Source of the DNA: Porphyra umbilicalis
Lineage: Eukaryota > Rhodophyta > Bangiophyceae > Bangiales > Bangiaceae
Assembly (NCBI GenBank): GCA_002049455.2
Contig: KV919075.1
Span: 1 to 64,000, forward strand
Direction of reading: 5' to 3'
DNA: 64,000 nt
Positions 52,541 through 64,000 of this stretch are shown one piece after another (the stretch's first letter is position 1; each line of letters opens with the position of its first letter). Under the pieces are notes generated by a model. It was given only the letters and a program-made list of their open reading frames with translations, did no database searches and was not told the DNA's origin. A program made the translations under genes and the position numbers.

Positions 52541-55505
52541 TAACTCTCCAGAGTGACGATCCGCACTTTCCTGTGCCTTCCTGTATGGTATTTGTGTTTC
52601 AGATGGCACCACTGAACTTGGCAGGGGCGGAAACGCCAGGATCCGCGGCAAGCGCTCGCCGCCGGTCCGCACGCAACAGGATATTGCATGCGGGCCGGCG
52701 GCGGGAGCCTGGCACGACGGACGGCGTGATTGGGCCGGCCGCGGTGGCGGTTCGACAGTCGGAGAGGCCATGTGAGGGGATTTGTGTGCTGTGTGGGACG
52801 GCAGAGTGGTGCGACAGCGGCGTCAGTACGGCCGTGGTGACGGTAGCGAGGCCGCGTGCGTGGTGTGTGCTCGCATTCTGGGGTACGGCAGAGAGCGTGC
52901 GGATGGCGCCTGTAGCTCAGGGGACAGCTGTGTGCGCACCAGGGCCTTGAGGAGGCCGTCGTGCATCACCGTCGGTGGTGGCCGGTGGCGGGGGTACGCG
53001 GGGAATACGTGGAACGCGGGCACTAACACACCTTGGATGCAAACCCCGCTTTTCTGTGCCTTCCTGTATGGTATTTGTGTTTCTGATGGCACCACTGAAC
53101 TTGGCAGTGGCGGAAACGCCAGGATCCGCGGCAAGCGCTCGCCGCCGGTCCGCGCGCAACAGGATATTGCATGCGGGCCGGCGGCGGGAGCCTGGCACGA
53201 CGGACGGCGTGATTGGGCCGGTCGCGGTGGCGGTTGGACAGTCGGAGAGGCCATGTGAGGGGATTTGTGTGCTGTGTGGGACGGCAGAGTGGTGCGACAG
53301 CGGCGCCAGTACGGCCGTGGTGACGGTGGCGAAGGCCGCGTGCGTGGTGTGTGCTCGCATTCTGGGGTACGGCAGAGAGCGTGTGGATGGCGCCAGTAGC
53401 TCAGGGGACGGCTGTGTGCGCACCGGCGCTTTGAGGAGGCCGTTGCGCATCACCGTCGGTGGTGGCCGGTGGCGGGGGTACGCGGGGAATACGTGAAACG
53501 CGGGCACTAACACACCTTGGATGCAAACCCCGCTTTTCTGTGCCTTCCTGTATGGTATTTTTGATTCTGATGGCACCACTGAACTTGGCAGGGGCGGAAA
53601 CGCCAGGATCCGCGGCAAGCGCTCGCCGCCGGTCCGCGCGCAACGGGATGTTGCATGCGGGCCGGCGGCGGGAGCCTGGCACGACGGACGGCGTGCTTGG
53701 GTCAGCCTCGGTGGCGGTTGGACAGTCGGAGAGGCCGTGTGGGGGGATTTGTGTGCTGTGTGGGACGGCAGAGTGGTGCGACAGCGGCGTCAGTACGGCC
53801 GTGGTGACGGTGGCGAGGCCGCGTGCGTGGTGTGTGCTCGCATTCTGGGGTACGGCAGAGAGCGTGCGGATGGCGCCTGTAGCTCAGGGGACAGCTGTGT
53901 GCGCACCGCGGCCTTGAGGAGGCCGTCGCGCATCACCGTCGGTGGTGGCCGGTGGCGGGGGTACACGGTGAATACGTGAAACGCGGGCACTAACACACCT
54001 TGGATGCAAACCCCGCTTTTCTGTGCCTTCCTGTATGGTATTTTTGATTCTGATGGCACCACTGAACTTGGCAGGGGCGGAAACGCCAGGATCCGCGGCA
54101 AGCGCTCGCCGCCGGTCCGCGCGCAACGGGATATTGCATGCGGGCCGGCGGCGGGAGCCTGGCACGACGGACGGCGTGCTTGGGTCAGCCTCGGTGGCGG
54201 TTGGACAGTCGGAGAGGCCGTGTGAGGGGATTTGTGTGCTGTGTGGGACGGCAGAGTGGTGCGACAGCGGCGTCAGTACGGCCGTGGTGACGGTGGCGAG
54301 GCCGCGTGCGTGGTGTGTGCTCGCATTCTGAGGTACGGCAGAGAGCGTGCGGATGGCGCCTGTAGCTCAGGGGACAGCTGTGTGCGCACCGGGGCCTTGA
54401 GGAGGCCGTCGCGCATCACCGTCGGTGGTGGCCGGTGGCGGGGGTAGACGGTGAATACGTGAAACGCGGGCACTAGCACACCTTGGATGCAAACCCCGCT
54501 TTTCTGTGCCTTCCTGTATGGTATTTGTGTTTCTGATGGCACCACTGAACTTGGCAGGGGCGGAAACGCCAGGATCCGCGGCAAGCGCTCGCCGCCGGTC
54601 CGCGCGCAACAGGATATTGCATGCGGGCCGGCGGCGGGAGCCTGGCACGACGGACGGCGTGATTGAGCCGGCCGCGGTGGCGGTTGGACAGTCGGAGAGG
54701 CCATGTGAGGGGATTTGTGTGCTGTGCGGGACGGCAGAGTGGTGCGACAGCGGCGTCAGTACGGCCGTGGTGACGGTGGCGAAGGCCGCGTGCGTGGTGT
54801 GTGCTCGCATTCTGGGGTACGGCAGAGAGCGTAAGGATGGCGCCAGTCGCTCAGGGGACGGCTATGTGCGCACCGGCGCTTTGAGGAGGCCGTCGCGCAT
54901 CACCGTCGGTGGTGGCCGGTGTCGGGGGTACGCGGGGAATACGTGAAACGCGGGCACTAACACAACCTTGGATGCAAACCCCGCTTTTCTGTGCCTTCCT
55001 GTATGGTATTTTTGATTCTGATGGCACCACTGAACTTGGCAGGGGCGGAAACGCCAGGATCCGCGGCAAGCGCTCGCCGCCGGTCCGCGCGCAACGGGAG
55101 ATTGCATGCGGGCCGGCGGCGGGAGCCTGGCACGACGGACGGCGTGATTGGGTCGGCCGCGGAGGCGGTTGGACAATCGGATGGGCGATTGGAGACGTTG
55201 TGGCCTACTTGTGTCGTAGGGGGGTGTCACAGCGACCGTCCTGGGATGCGCGCGGTACCTGTGTGCAGGTGCGTTGTGCGTCGTTTTGTTTTTGGGCGTT
55301 GCGTTCACGCTTTCGACGGCTCCGGTGACATAGGGCAGCCGTCGCTGATGCGTGCCGCGCGGGCACCACAGCGCAACTGCCATGACGCCCGCAACGTGCG
55401 GCGGCTTTGGTGGAGTAGGCGAAACACGGACACACGGACACTAACGCAATGCGGCGCCAACTTCTCGTTTTTCTGTGGCTTCCCGTGTTCTTTTCTTGTT
55501 TTTTT
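52541..55505. repeat. Satellite array, unit 482-485 bp
   Basis: The marker CCTTCCTGTATGG recurs at 52576, 53058, 53543, 54026, 54509 and 54994 (spacings 482, 485, 483, 483, 485), and a diverged form at about 55479. Five well-conserved units plus a sixth that diverges strongly after 55170 while keeping its length. GC-rich units leave long open frames on both strands (up to 173 codons) that end at similar places in every unit; these are probably not genes. The array runs into the N at 55506. Confidence 0.95.
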
Positions 55506-55506
55506 N
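55506..55506. other. Assembly gap or unresolved base (N)
   Basis: Single N after a T run. To its left is the satellite; immediately to its right begins the second copy of the 37659-46135 block. The true distance is unknown. Confidence 0.9.
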
Positions 55507-55832
55507 CAAACAGAAAGGACCAAACACCGATACGTGTAGACGGGGCGTTGAGGGAGAGTGGATGCCCCGATGTGCGAGAAGCAGCTGGCTGCACTCCACG
55601 CAATCCTGGGTGCAACCACGACCCATTCATCCTCCATCCAAAAAGGCTATGATTCACGCACACGGTGACAGTAGATGGATCGATCTACGTACTCAGCGCC
55701 TATGGTGCTACACAGCCGATTGGCAACAGTTGACATGAAGGAGGGTCTGGGATCAGAACTCTCAGCGCGACTGACCTGCAGGGGGTATGGCAACGAGGCA
55801 GTCAGAGCGGCCGCACAGCGCCGAACCACCTG

Positions 55833-57316
55833 CGCAGTGCACTCGTTGCTGGATCCACCACGAGCCCGTTTTTCCCCTCGCATTCCTCGTAAACGCTCGT
55901 TGAAAATGGGTGTTTTCCTCGCACGTTAAGAGTGTTTGCTCGTATCCCGTCCAAAAAAACTCGTTCAGGGCGTGTTGGCGACATGATTAGGACGTCATTA
56001 CGAGCGTTATGAAGTCCGTTCAAATGCTTACAAGTGCGACTTGATGCGCTAAACGGGTGCCTTGTTCAATACGACAGCAGAGCCGATTACGACAAGAAAT
56101 ACGCAAAAGGACACCCTGCTCCCCCAACCCGTCGCACCAATGCTTCTGTCTGTTCTCGTGGGAGCAGCCACTGCGAGAGCTGGCGGTTACCGTTCGCGGC
56201 GGGCTGACGGCGGGGGCAGCCCCGCGGTGTTTGTCGAAAGGATACAGCAAGGGAGCCCTGCGGTGGTGGCGGCGGCAGGGAAACGGCGGGGTCAGCCCCG
56301 TGGTGGTGCTAGTAGGCCGTACGCGGCGGGGGAGCCCGGAGGTGGTGGCGGTGGGAAGGGTGACGGCGGGGGCAACCCCGCGTGGTGCTGGGCAGGGTTT
56401 CGACGGTAGTTAGGTAGGGCCCTTGGGGCGTTGAGGTGACAGTCCCACCCGCGTATCTCGCCGCTTTCCGACAACGCCAAGTGGGGCGGACTGTCACGGC
56501 GACGTTGGCGGTGGTAGCAGAGGCGAAGGGGGTGGTGGAGCATACGAGGGGGGCGAAGGGCGGGGACAAGCGTCAAGGGCGGAAGCGGGGCGGCGGCGGG
56601 GTACTGTGGCCGCGTGAGAGGTGCCAGTGTCGAGGGCGGCCGCGGAGGAGGCGGCGATGCGGCGGGCAGGCGCAGCAGCGGGCAACCAGCCGCTAAGTCG
56701 ACGGACCGCTGAGTGATGCGGATCGTGTCGCATCCCCCCGGGATGGGGCGCGTCCGTGAGCCGCACGGGATGCACAGTTCTTTGGCACTCCTCGAAGAAC
56801 TTGGTGAAATGGGCAATCGCAATACCGCAACCATTCTCCCATCGCTGTTCACTGAAGGTCAGATGTCGATCAGGTGGATGGCAATAACTATCGTCAACTC
56901 GCACGCACGAAGAAGGTAAGTTCAAAAACCGGCACTTGCGCAGCACCTCGATGCCCCGTACGCGACTTGATACGCACGCCTCGAGAACGGTTTCCCAATG
57001 CAGCGTGCAGAATTCTCGTAACCACCTCGTTGGGAAGGAGGGGGAGCTCGTACGCACTTGTTGAGCATATGCATACGTTGGCATCCGGGCATTCACACCA
57101 TGGTGCTCTACACCACAGGAGGCATTCTCAGAGACGCTTCTGATGCTTCCAAAAAGTCGGTGCAAAATGCCCGGATGTGAATGCATACATGTTTTAACGA
57201 GTTTTTGACAAGAAAAACGCTCCACAGAGGTCATTACGAGAGGTCGTGCAAGAATCGTGCGAGCAATTCGAGTGAAAAACGAGCTCGTGGTGGATCCAGC
57301 AACGAGGTGCACTGCG
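55833..57316. mobile_element. TIR element of the CGCAGTG family, duplicate of 37984-39470
   Basis: Same element and same CTG flanks (55830-55832, 57317-57319) as at 37984-39470. Differences are mostly single-base homopolymer changes, for example GTGCACTCG for GTGCACCTCG. It is part of the duplication, not an independent insertion. Confidence 0.88.
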
Positions 57317-57969
57317 CTGGCTGATCAATTTGAAGTGGTCAACGAAAGCTCCTGTCTGCCCGGGCAATTAATCATAAATACAACCAAGTCGTTTGTCGCT
57401 TGGTTTGGTTCGTTTCTTGAAATTAACCTGATTCATCGAACCATCTGTAGATTCAACATGAACTTACAACCCTGCACAGGACACCACGCGGCAACGCAGC
57501 ACGTGTTCTAGGCCGCAAAGTTACTTGCTGAATGTGATCACCTGTATTGCTGTGAAGGAGGCTGCCAGGCGGCCCCCAATGTACCGAATCGGGTCGTACC
57601 AGTACGTGTTCCGGCCGTGCCACCCCCCAGGTGAGCCCCGCAGGCTCGACACGTGGTCGGAATGCACCGCCGATGTACAGTCCGCTCGACTCGGGCCCGA
57701 CGGTATATCCCGAGAATACCGTCGGGGACGGTCGAGAATTCCTCTATCTCGACGGTATCTCCTCAACGTGGCACAATGTACAGTCGAAAGACCGTCAAAG
57801 CGACCGTCGAGTCACATGCCAAAACTCTCTAAAGAAGTAAAATTTAAATAGGACGAGCCGCTGAACCCCCACGCACCGCAAGAGAACGCCCACCTCAAAG
57901 CAGGCGTCAAGAAGAGCAACGGACCATCAAAACACGGTCGCTAGCGCCACTACATCCCGCCCACCCACC

Positions 57970-58626
57970 TCACCTGCGCATGCGATCGTCGTCCGTCGGT
58001 GCCCACGCCCACCGCCCTCTGGCGGCAGCACCCCCCACCCCCCTCTCTGCTGACGTCGCGCCCATAAACGGACTGGACGGGGCCGTTCGGGAGCCACTAC
58101 CGTACGACGCCCGCGCCACCGGTGCTGCATACGCCGAGTGGCCGCCGTCAGCAGTAGTATCGTGGCCATAACCATGCACCCGACTATGGTCAGCGTACGC
58201 GCCGTGCGACGGCGTCGCCGCACCCCGTGGTGCGCCGACCGCCGCCGAGTGGGGCGCATGTAAGGAGCTAGACACGCCCTGGAACGACGCAGCCCATGGG
58301 CTGGCTATCACGGCAGCCACCGCGCGGCCGGGCGTGGCAGGAGCGGCGTTGGTGCTAGGCACAGCCGGGTCGCAGGCGTAAGTGTCAGTGTGCTGCCCAG
58401 ACGACTGCTCCGTGTACCGTTGCTGCGCTTGTTGGTGGTACAACCACTCCTGGTGCTGCTGCTGCTGCTGCTGGAGGAGCGACTGCTGATGATGGTGTTG
58501 TTGCTGCTGATGCATCTGCTGAACATGTTGCTGCTGCTGAAGACGACGTGGTTGCTGTGCATGATGGGGCTGCTGCTGCAGCTGCTGTGGCTGCTGCTGC
58601 GGCTGTTGCAGATGCTGCTGTTGCTG

Positions 58627-58687
<61 letters not shown>

Positions 58688-61641
58688 TGCTCCCAGGGAT
58701 TGCGGGCGCCTGACCACTCCCACCCCGTCGGCTGAGCGGGAGGCGCCGTGCCCCCAATACCACCGCCAAGACCACCTGCTTGCCCCAGAGCAGAGCCACA
58801 CGCACCGTCGACTCCCCCCATGTAGAGCATAAACGGCGCTGGGCGCCCAGACACATGCTCGGGAGCCACAGGAGGAAGGGGTGGTGGCCAATGCCCCACA
58901 GACGTGTTTGCAGATGGCGGTGCGGGCGTCGCCACCGTTGCGGCGGTTGCCGCCAGCAGCGCCGCAATCGCCGGCAGTGATGGGGCAGCGGGGGTGTGGG
59001 CATGTAAGGCCGTGTGGTGAGGAGTAAGCGTTCCGGCGGCGGGGGTAGTCGGGAAGGCGTGGTAGTTTGTGCCGCCACCGCCGCCTCCACCACCGCCTCC
59101 ACCAGCACCACAAAGAGCGCTGCTGCCGATACCGACACCGCCGACACCGCTGCCGCCGGCGGGCCCATCACTAACGTCTGCGCCACCATAACGTGCGTGG
59201 GATGTTGATTCGGATGGGAGCGGGGGATGCGGAGCCGGCAAGCTACCGCCCGGTGTTGGGACCCCAACTCCAAGCCCGAGTCCGACGCCAACGACACTGA
59301 CGCCAAAGCCCGACGGCGTCGACACCGCCGCCCTTGCCGGCGTACGTGCCGCCGCACAGGGTGTGCGCGGGAAGTAACTGATGTAGGCACTAGGATCGGC
59401 ACCAACGACCTCGCCGCCACCGCTGCCGCTACCGCCAACGCCACCCGCACGGGACGTTCCACCCGGAGTGGCTCCGCCGAAGGAAGAGTTCAACCAACCA
59501 ACGCCGCCACCACCAACACCACTGCCTCCGGCACCGCTGCCGTAGGTCGGACCTGGCGTATGGGCTCGTGCGTAATCCGCCGTTGGTGGTGCCGGTTGAG
59601 TGTGGTAGTTGACCGCCGCACGGGCATCGTCAAGGTTTGCCGCCGACTGGACCTGGGGCTGACGAACCTCCAGCTGCCCGAGCTGCGCGTACGGTTGCTG
59701 CAAAGCATTGGCGGAGAGCACCGGCGGCTGTGGTAGGGACTGAGGAAGTTGCTGCTGGGGCAGTGACAGAGGTTGTTGGTAGGCTTGCTGCCCGTAAGGC
59801 CCACAGGGGACAGGGACGCCTTGCCACTGCTGAGCCGCATGCGCGTGAGTATCTTCGTGCGTGCTTGTTGACACTGCAAAGTCTTGGTACGGCCACCGTT
59901 GCCACTCGTGGTCGGGTTCGTACACGGGCTCCCCGTAGCGTACCGGTTGTGGTAGTGGTGGCTGGGCGGAATGGCCGAACCGCCTGCTAGCCGACTTGGC
60001 ACCAGAGGCAGACGCCGCCGCAGGTGGCTGAGGCTCTGCAGGATGTGACCCACGGGTCGCAGGCCAATCGGCGGGCGACGCCTGCTGCACGCCGTCCATG
60101 ACGTATGGCGACAATGAGACACGCGACGGAACCGCTGGCACGGAATCCATCTCCACAGGTGACGCAGACACTTGCGACGGGCGGGACACTCGCAGCGGTG
60201 CCCGCCGGCGCGAGGCAGCCGACTTGCCAGACGGCTCCGAACCTGCCCGGCGCCGCCGCTCCCTGTCCGACTCTGATTGCAACTGCGACGCGTCGGCGTC
60301 GCCTTTGCGCTTAGCGCCCGGCGTCGGCAGGCGGCAGTCTACATTGATGGGCGTTACGGCGCCGGTGCCGCCGCCAACGCCGCCGCGCCACGCGCGACCA
60401 CCAGCGCCCGGGGTACACGCTGATGCGCGGTTCACCGCGGGGGTTGTCGCATGGCGGCCGCCGCTGCTGCGGGAGGGAGTATCCCCATCGCGCAACGCCG
60501 GCCACGGGCTGCCCGGGATCGGTGAGAGCACTTGAGCGACGACGGTCATTCCCGGCGACGGTTGTGTTGGCCACCGGCGGGAGACGGGCTTCCGGAGGGT
60601 GTTCAGGTTAAAGGGGATGTTGCGACCGTATGTGCCATAGGCGTTAACTCTGCCGCCTGCAGCACCCGCTTCAGACACTGACAACGCTCGACCTAACCGA
60701 CGCACGACCTCGACCATGTCCGTCGGCGTGATGTGCAGGCGGAAGCGGATGGCGCGGAGGAAGTGCACCTCCAGGGTATTGAGCACCTCCGGCTCCACTC
60801 CTCCGACATGGACGAAAACCTTGTTCGTGTAGGACAAGTCGTCCAGGTACTTTGCAGCAGTAACCACCGCCAACAGCACGAGCCGGTGCGCATTGGTTGA
60901 CGTCAGCGTCAATGCCGGGTTCTCGGCGGCAGCCCGCGCGAGGTACAGCGCCGCGACGGCGAGGGCAGACGGAGATGCGTTGCTCGTGGCAGCGACCCGG
61001 TTCGCGTAGTCGCCAACCGACATGGTCGGCCGGATGGGCAATTCAAAGGCAGACAACGGTGGCGTAGGTGGCTGTGGCCGTCCCGGCGTGCCGCCCGAGC
61101 CGCCTGTCAGCTCCTTCGTGGCTATAGATACCGCCGGTACGGGCACTGAACGTAATGGCCTGCCCGGCGTGCATGGCAGCAACGCAACGGCGGGCGGCGT
61201 CGCATCCTCCTCGCGCCCGGGGGTGCCCCCTGACGGCTGCCACACGGACGTCGGTGAAGCTGGCGACGCGGCATCGCCGTTGGCAACGGCAATGGCGAGC
61301 CATGCCAACAACGCACGAGACGTCAGCCGGTGGGAGCGAAGCATTTGCCATTCGAAACAGCCGGCCGGGGCGTCCACCCACCCAACATCGTTGTCGGCAG
61401 ACGGCGCGGCCACAGGCGTGGCGAGCGCCACGGCCGCTCCCCCCGAAATGGCCAGAGCCTGGCGGGGTGCGGACGCCGCGTCCGCGTTGCTTTCATGGCG
61501 TGGGAGGTGGGGCACGGACGATGGGTATGGCGGACGTCGTTGTGGAGACGGCTCGTAGAGTCCCCCGCGGGTCGCGCTCGCTCCTGCCGCGGGGACCGCC
61601 GTCGCCATGGCCGACGACACGAAAGCGTCGTGGGCCACCAT
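57970..61641 (-). CDS. PHO80/U-type cyclin with glutamine-rich C-terminal tail
   Basis: One frame of 1223 codons from ATG 61641; it is open up to 61755 but has no earlier ATG. A cyclin box at about residues 203-316 matches the PHO80/U-type group: RPTMSVGDYANRVA, LAVAALYLARA, NAHRLVLLAVVTAAKYLDDL, KVFVHVGGVEPEVLNTLEVH, FLRAIRFRLHITP. Such cyclins partner a PHO85-like CDK, often in phosphate or nutrient signalling (family knowledge; the partner is not in the window). The tail of about 900 residues is low complexity: Ser/Arg-rich, Gly-rich, then about 25 Gln followed by Gln/His-rich sequence. It is far longer than the 200-300 residues usual for the family, so it may add scaffolding or transcription-type functions (inference). 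No intron is required. A downstream inverted repeat (57697-57726) lies about 245 bp past the stop. Confidence 0.88.
58612..58694 (-). repeat. CAG/CTG repeat in cyclin gene (polyQ), right copy
   Basis: Same length as in the left copy by eye; encodes about 25 Gln. Confidence 0.9.
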
Positions 61642-63796
61642 AACGACGGCCGGAGCCAAACCACGGCAACCGCCGCCGCGGCAGCAACCGCCGCCGCCGC
61701 CGCCGTCGTCGCCGCTGCTGCTGCCGCCGCACCTGTGGATGCCGTACAAATACCGTCAATGGCCGCGCGAGGCACGCCGGGCACGCAACCACTGCGGCGC
61801 GACAAGAAAGCCCTGATGGAGACAACGCGTTACCTTTAAACTCCCGGCCACCGACAGGCAGCGGCGACGCCGTCGCGCACGACGCAGCACCTACAGAGTC
61901 GCACCGTCCAGCCGGGTGCAACACCAGTGTATGTCGCCCGCTCCCCCCCGCGGGGCCCCGAGGGCAAGGCAACACCAGCACCGGCGCGTCCGAGACCGCC
62001 CCTTCCCGGGCGGGTCGACGAGGCCCGGTGCCTGCCCCGTTGGCGGCCGGCCGCAAAAAAGTCGCGAAGCGGTCCAGGGCCGGCCGCAGCGGTCGGTGTC
62101 CCAGCGGACGTCAGGCCACCAATGCCGTCGGCAACACCGGTTGTCCCCGCAGCTTCCCAGAGGTGCACCGGGGTCACAGCACCCCCGGCTCGTCGCCACG
62201 TCCAAGTCCGACAGGTTCGACAGGCGGCCCTGAGTGGTGGAAGCCCCCACCCCTCCAGGCCCACCAGTGGAGCGGTGTTCGTGTCCGTCACCTCCACACC
62301 TCTCACCTACCCGACACCGTGCAAAGGCGGGCAACGATAGGGCGGGACCCACCGCAGAAAGCCTCCCACAACAACCGTCGGTCGACTGCCACCCGTCAAA
62401 CGCCAAGCCAACAACACGGAAGAGGCACAGGATGGCTGACGGGGCGGGCCGGTCCCGCGCCGACCCGCGCACAAACCCTCCCCCCCCCCGGTGCGGCGTG
62501 AAGCCCCCACCAGGACCGTCAGCGTTGATGCCACCACTAGACACTTCGCCCGGCACCGCGTCGGGGCTCTGGTGGCGTGCGGTACGCAAAAAGCAAATGC
62601 ACGACGAGACCGCCGGGCGATGGCGGGAGGCAGTCGGAGGGCGGGACATCTCCAAATGACGATGGGTGGTCCGGGGGGGGGGGGTGGCGTGGCAAGAGCC
62701 GTGGCGGCAATGGCGTGCCAACAGTGGGGCGGTTGCCTCCACCGCCCCCACCCGCCAGGGTGACGCGGAGACTCAGCCACTCATCCGCCCACAACCATGT
62801 GCACGCGCACCTCACAGGGCGGGCTGCAGCGCAGCCGGGCGAGACAACACCGGGAATGACAGCGACGCAGCCGGGGCCAGCAATGGAATATCCGCACCAC
62901 GTGGGATTCTACCAACGATGATGCCTCCCAGCGTGGACAGCCCCCCACTGACACGCCACGAGGGGGACCGGGTCTGCGTCGGTGGGTGCAACACCAACTC
63001 CTGCGCCGCCACCCCCCATCTCAGGAGCGCAGAGAACAGGGCGAAGGCGGCGGGTTGGCTCGCCGACACCAACCGCACCTGCTCGTGGCCCGACGACACG
63101 CGCGAGGCGAGTGTCCGTGTAGGGCTGTCGTCACGAAGGGCCAATCACCGCCCTCGGCCAAGTCTGCTTTTGCTGATGGTATGTCCCCGCTCGACGGATC
63201 GCCGCTCGTGGAGTGCCTCTCCACCCCCCCGTCACCCCCCACGGCGACACGACTTGGGACCACGCTCCGCGCGCTTGGCATGGCCGAAACCGTCCCACAC
63301 GACCCCTCTCCCCCCCCACCCACGAGCGCCTCCCCCGCTCTCACGTGAACGGGCCCGCGGCACGCGCCGCGACGAGCGCACACCACGAGCAATCGGCCAC
63401 GGGGCCACAAAACTCACGCCGCGCACGGCGTGGATGAGGTACACAGTACAGCTCAGATTCGCGCGGCCGAGCTGTCCCGTCCGTCACGGACGGGCCACGG
63501 TGGAGCCCCGGGCCGGGCACGGCCGTGGACGCCGCCACACGGCGCACCCCCCCGCCCGAGGGGCCAGTGTAGGGTGTGGCCCTCTTGGGGCCGGCCTCGG
63601 CAAAACGTGAGTGGGCTTGCAACACTCCGCCAAGGCGGGAACGAGCCTCGGAGAGAAGAAACAAAAAAAGATCCGTTCCACAGAGCCCAGCCGGGGAGCG
63701 GACAGCGGACAGCCCCGGCAGAAGCGGCCTGCCAGGCGTGTGACGTCAACGGTTGCGGTTGGATTGCGGACGTGCCGGGCCAGGGGGCGATCGTCA
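61642..63796. other. Upstream region of the cyclin gene, right copy
   Basis: Counterpart of 43791-45932. No gene supported. It is divergent from the left copy between about 61920 and 63420. Confidence 0.5.
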
Positions 63797-64000
63797 GCTT
63801 TGACTAAGTTTCCCAACGGTGCCCAACGGTTCCCCAACGGACTGCCCGTCGGGCCCAACCTCCAACTAAACGCGAAACCGTTCGGCTTCGTTGAAGCCCC
63901 AACGGAGCCCCAACGAACGGCCCTTCCGTTGTGCTTTTCTAGCCCATTGGGGGGAGGGGCTTGCGATGGTCCCATGTCGAACACGATAGAGACGCGGCAG
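63797..64000. mobile_element. Left end of ACTAAGTT-family TIR element, cut by window end
   Basis: GCTTTGACTAAGTTTCCCAA and the CCCAACGGTTCCCC subterminal motifs as at 45933. The rest lies outside the window. Confidence 0.65.

Larger units (their letters stand above)
55507..64000. repeat. 8.5-kb segmental duplication, right copy
   Basis: Direct copy of 37659-46135, reaching the window end. It starts at the very first base after the N. It carries the intact cyclin frame. Confidence 0.95.

Noticed and set aside
53875..53910. TGTAGCTCAGGGGACAGC in each satellite unit resembles a tRNA A box
   Set aside because: No B box or cloverleaf follows within the unit; chance similarity.
52541..55383. Long open frames (140-173 codons) in every satellite unit on both strands
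   Set aside because: The unit is GC-rich and nearly a multiple of three, so stops are rare in several frames at once; no frame is better conserved than the others.
52541..55505. Regularly spaced repeats as a possible CRISPR-like array
   Set aside because: Units of ~483 bp are head-to-tail without unique spacers; this is a satellite.

Overview
The window is nuclear DNA of a eukaryote, GC-rich, with few clear genes and many mobile elements. Evidence for a eukaryote: two Ty1/copia LTR retrotransposons, a decayed Ty3/gypsy (chromovirus-type) integrase, a decayed PIF/Harbinger-like transposase, several TIR/MITE elements, a 483-bp satellite, and a cyclin of the PHO80/U-type family with a long glutamine-rich tail in a single open frame. 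GC-rich, intron-poor genes beside copia elements would fit an alga such as a bangiophyte red alga. That placement is inference; no rRNA, organelle or marker gene fixes it.

Layout. 1-1443: minus-strand remains of a Harbinger-like transposase. 3708-14814: an old LTR-type composite bounded by ~478-bp direct repeats. A complete copia element (TE1, minus, 4099-9050, TSD TAGGG) is nested in its left repeat; inside are a decayed plus-strand protein of unknown kind (9407-11790) and a minus-strand Ty3 integrase plus chromodomain (11963-13560). 14.8-25.7 kb: decayed coding fragments, including a broken member (17719-18837) of a zinc-knuckle family whose intact paralogue is at 51121-52251. 25728-26255: a Harbinger-like MITE. 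27699-33911: an intact copia element (TE2, plus, TSD CGACT) with a second Harbinger-like MITE in its 3' region. 34.9-36.5 kb: a dispersed repeat carrying a pogo-like MITE and a fold-back. 37659-46135: a block holding a TIR element and a frameshifted cyclin gene. 45933-47585 and 47832-49217: two more TIR elements. 52541-55505: the satellite, ending at a single N (55506). 55507-64000: a second, direct copy of the 37.66-46.14 kb block, here with the cyclin frame intact.

Only three coding regions look intact: the TE2 polyprotein, the zinc-knuckle protein and the cyclin of the right-hand block. Most of the rest is a layered record of insertions. TE1 sits in an older LTR, a MITE sits in TE2, and a MITE sits in a dispersed repeat whose uninterrupted copy is also present.

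The most notable observations are these. (i) Both copia elements have a primer-binding site matching the anticodon arm of initiator tRNA-Met (the half-tRNA mode known from Drosophila copia); in TE2 the ATG inside it opens the polyprotein frame. (ii) A TIR-element family of about 1.4-1.5 kb has long TIRs and 3-bp CNG target duplications. (iii) The two-member zinc-knuckle family has no function I can name. (iv) The 8.5-kb duplication starts exactly at the N and differs mostly by homopolymer length, apart from a 1.5-kb island with real substitutions, so part of it is probably assembly or sequencing artefact.
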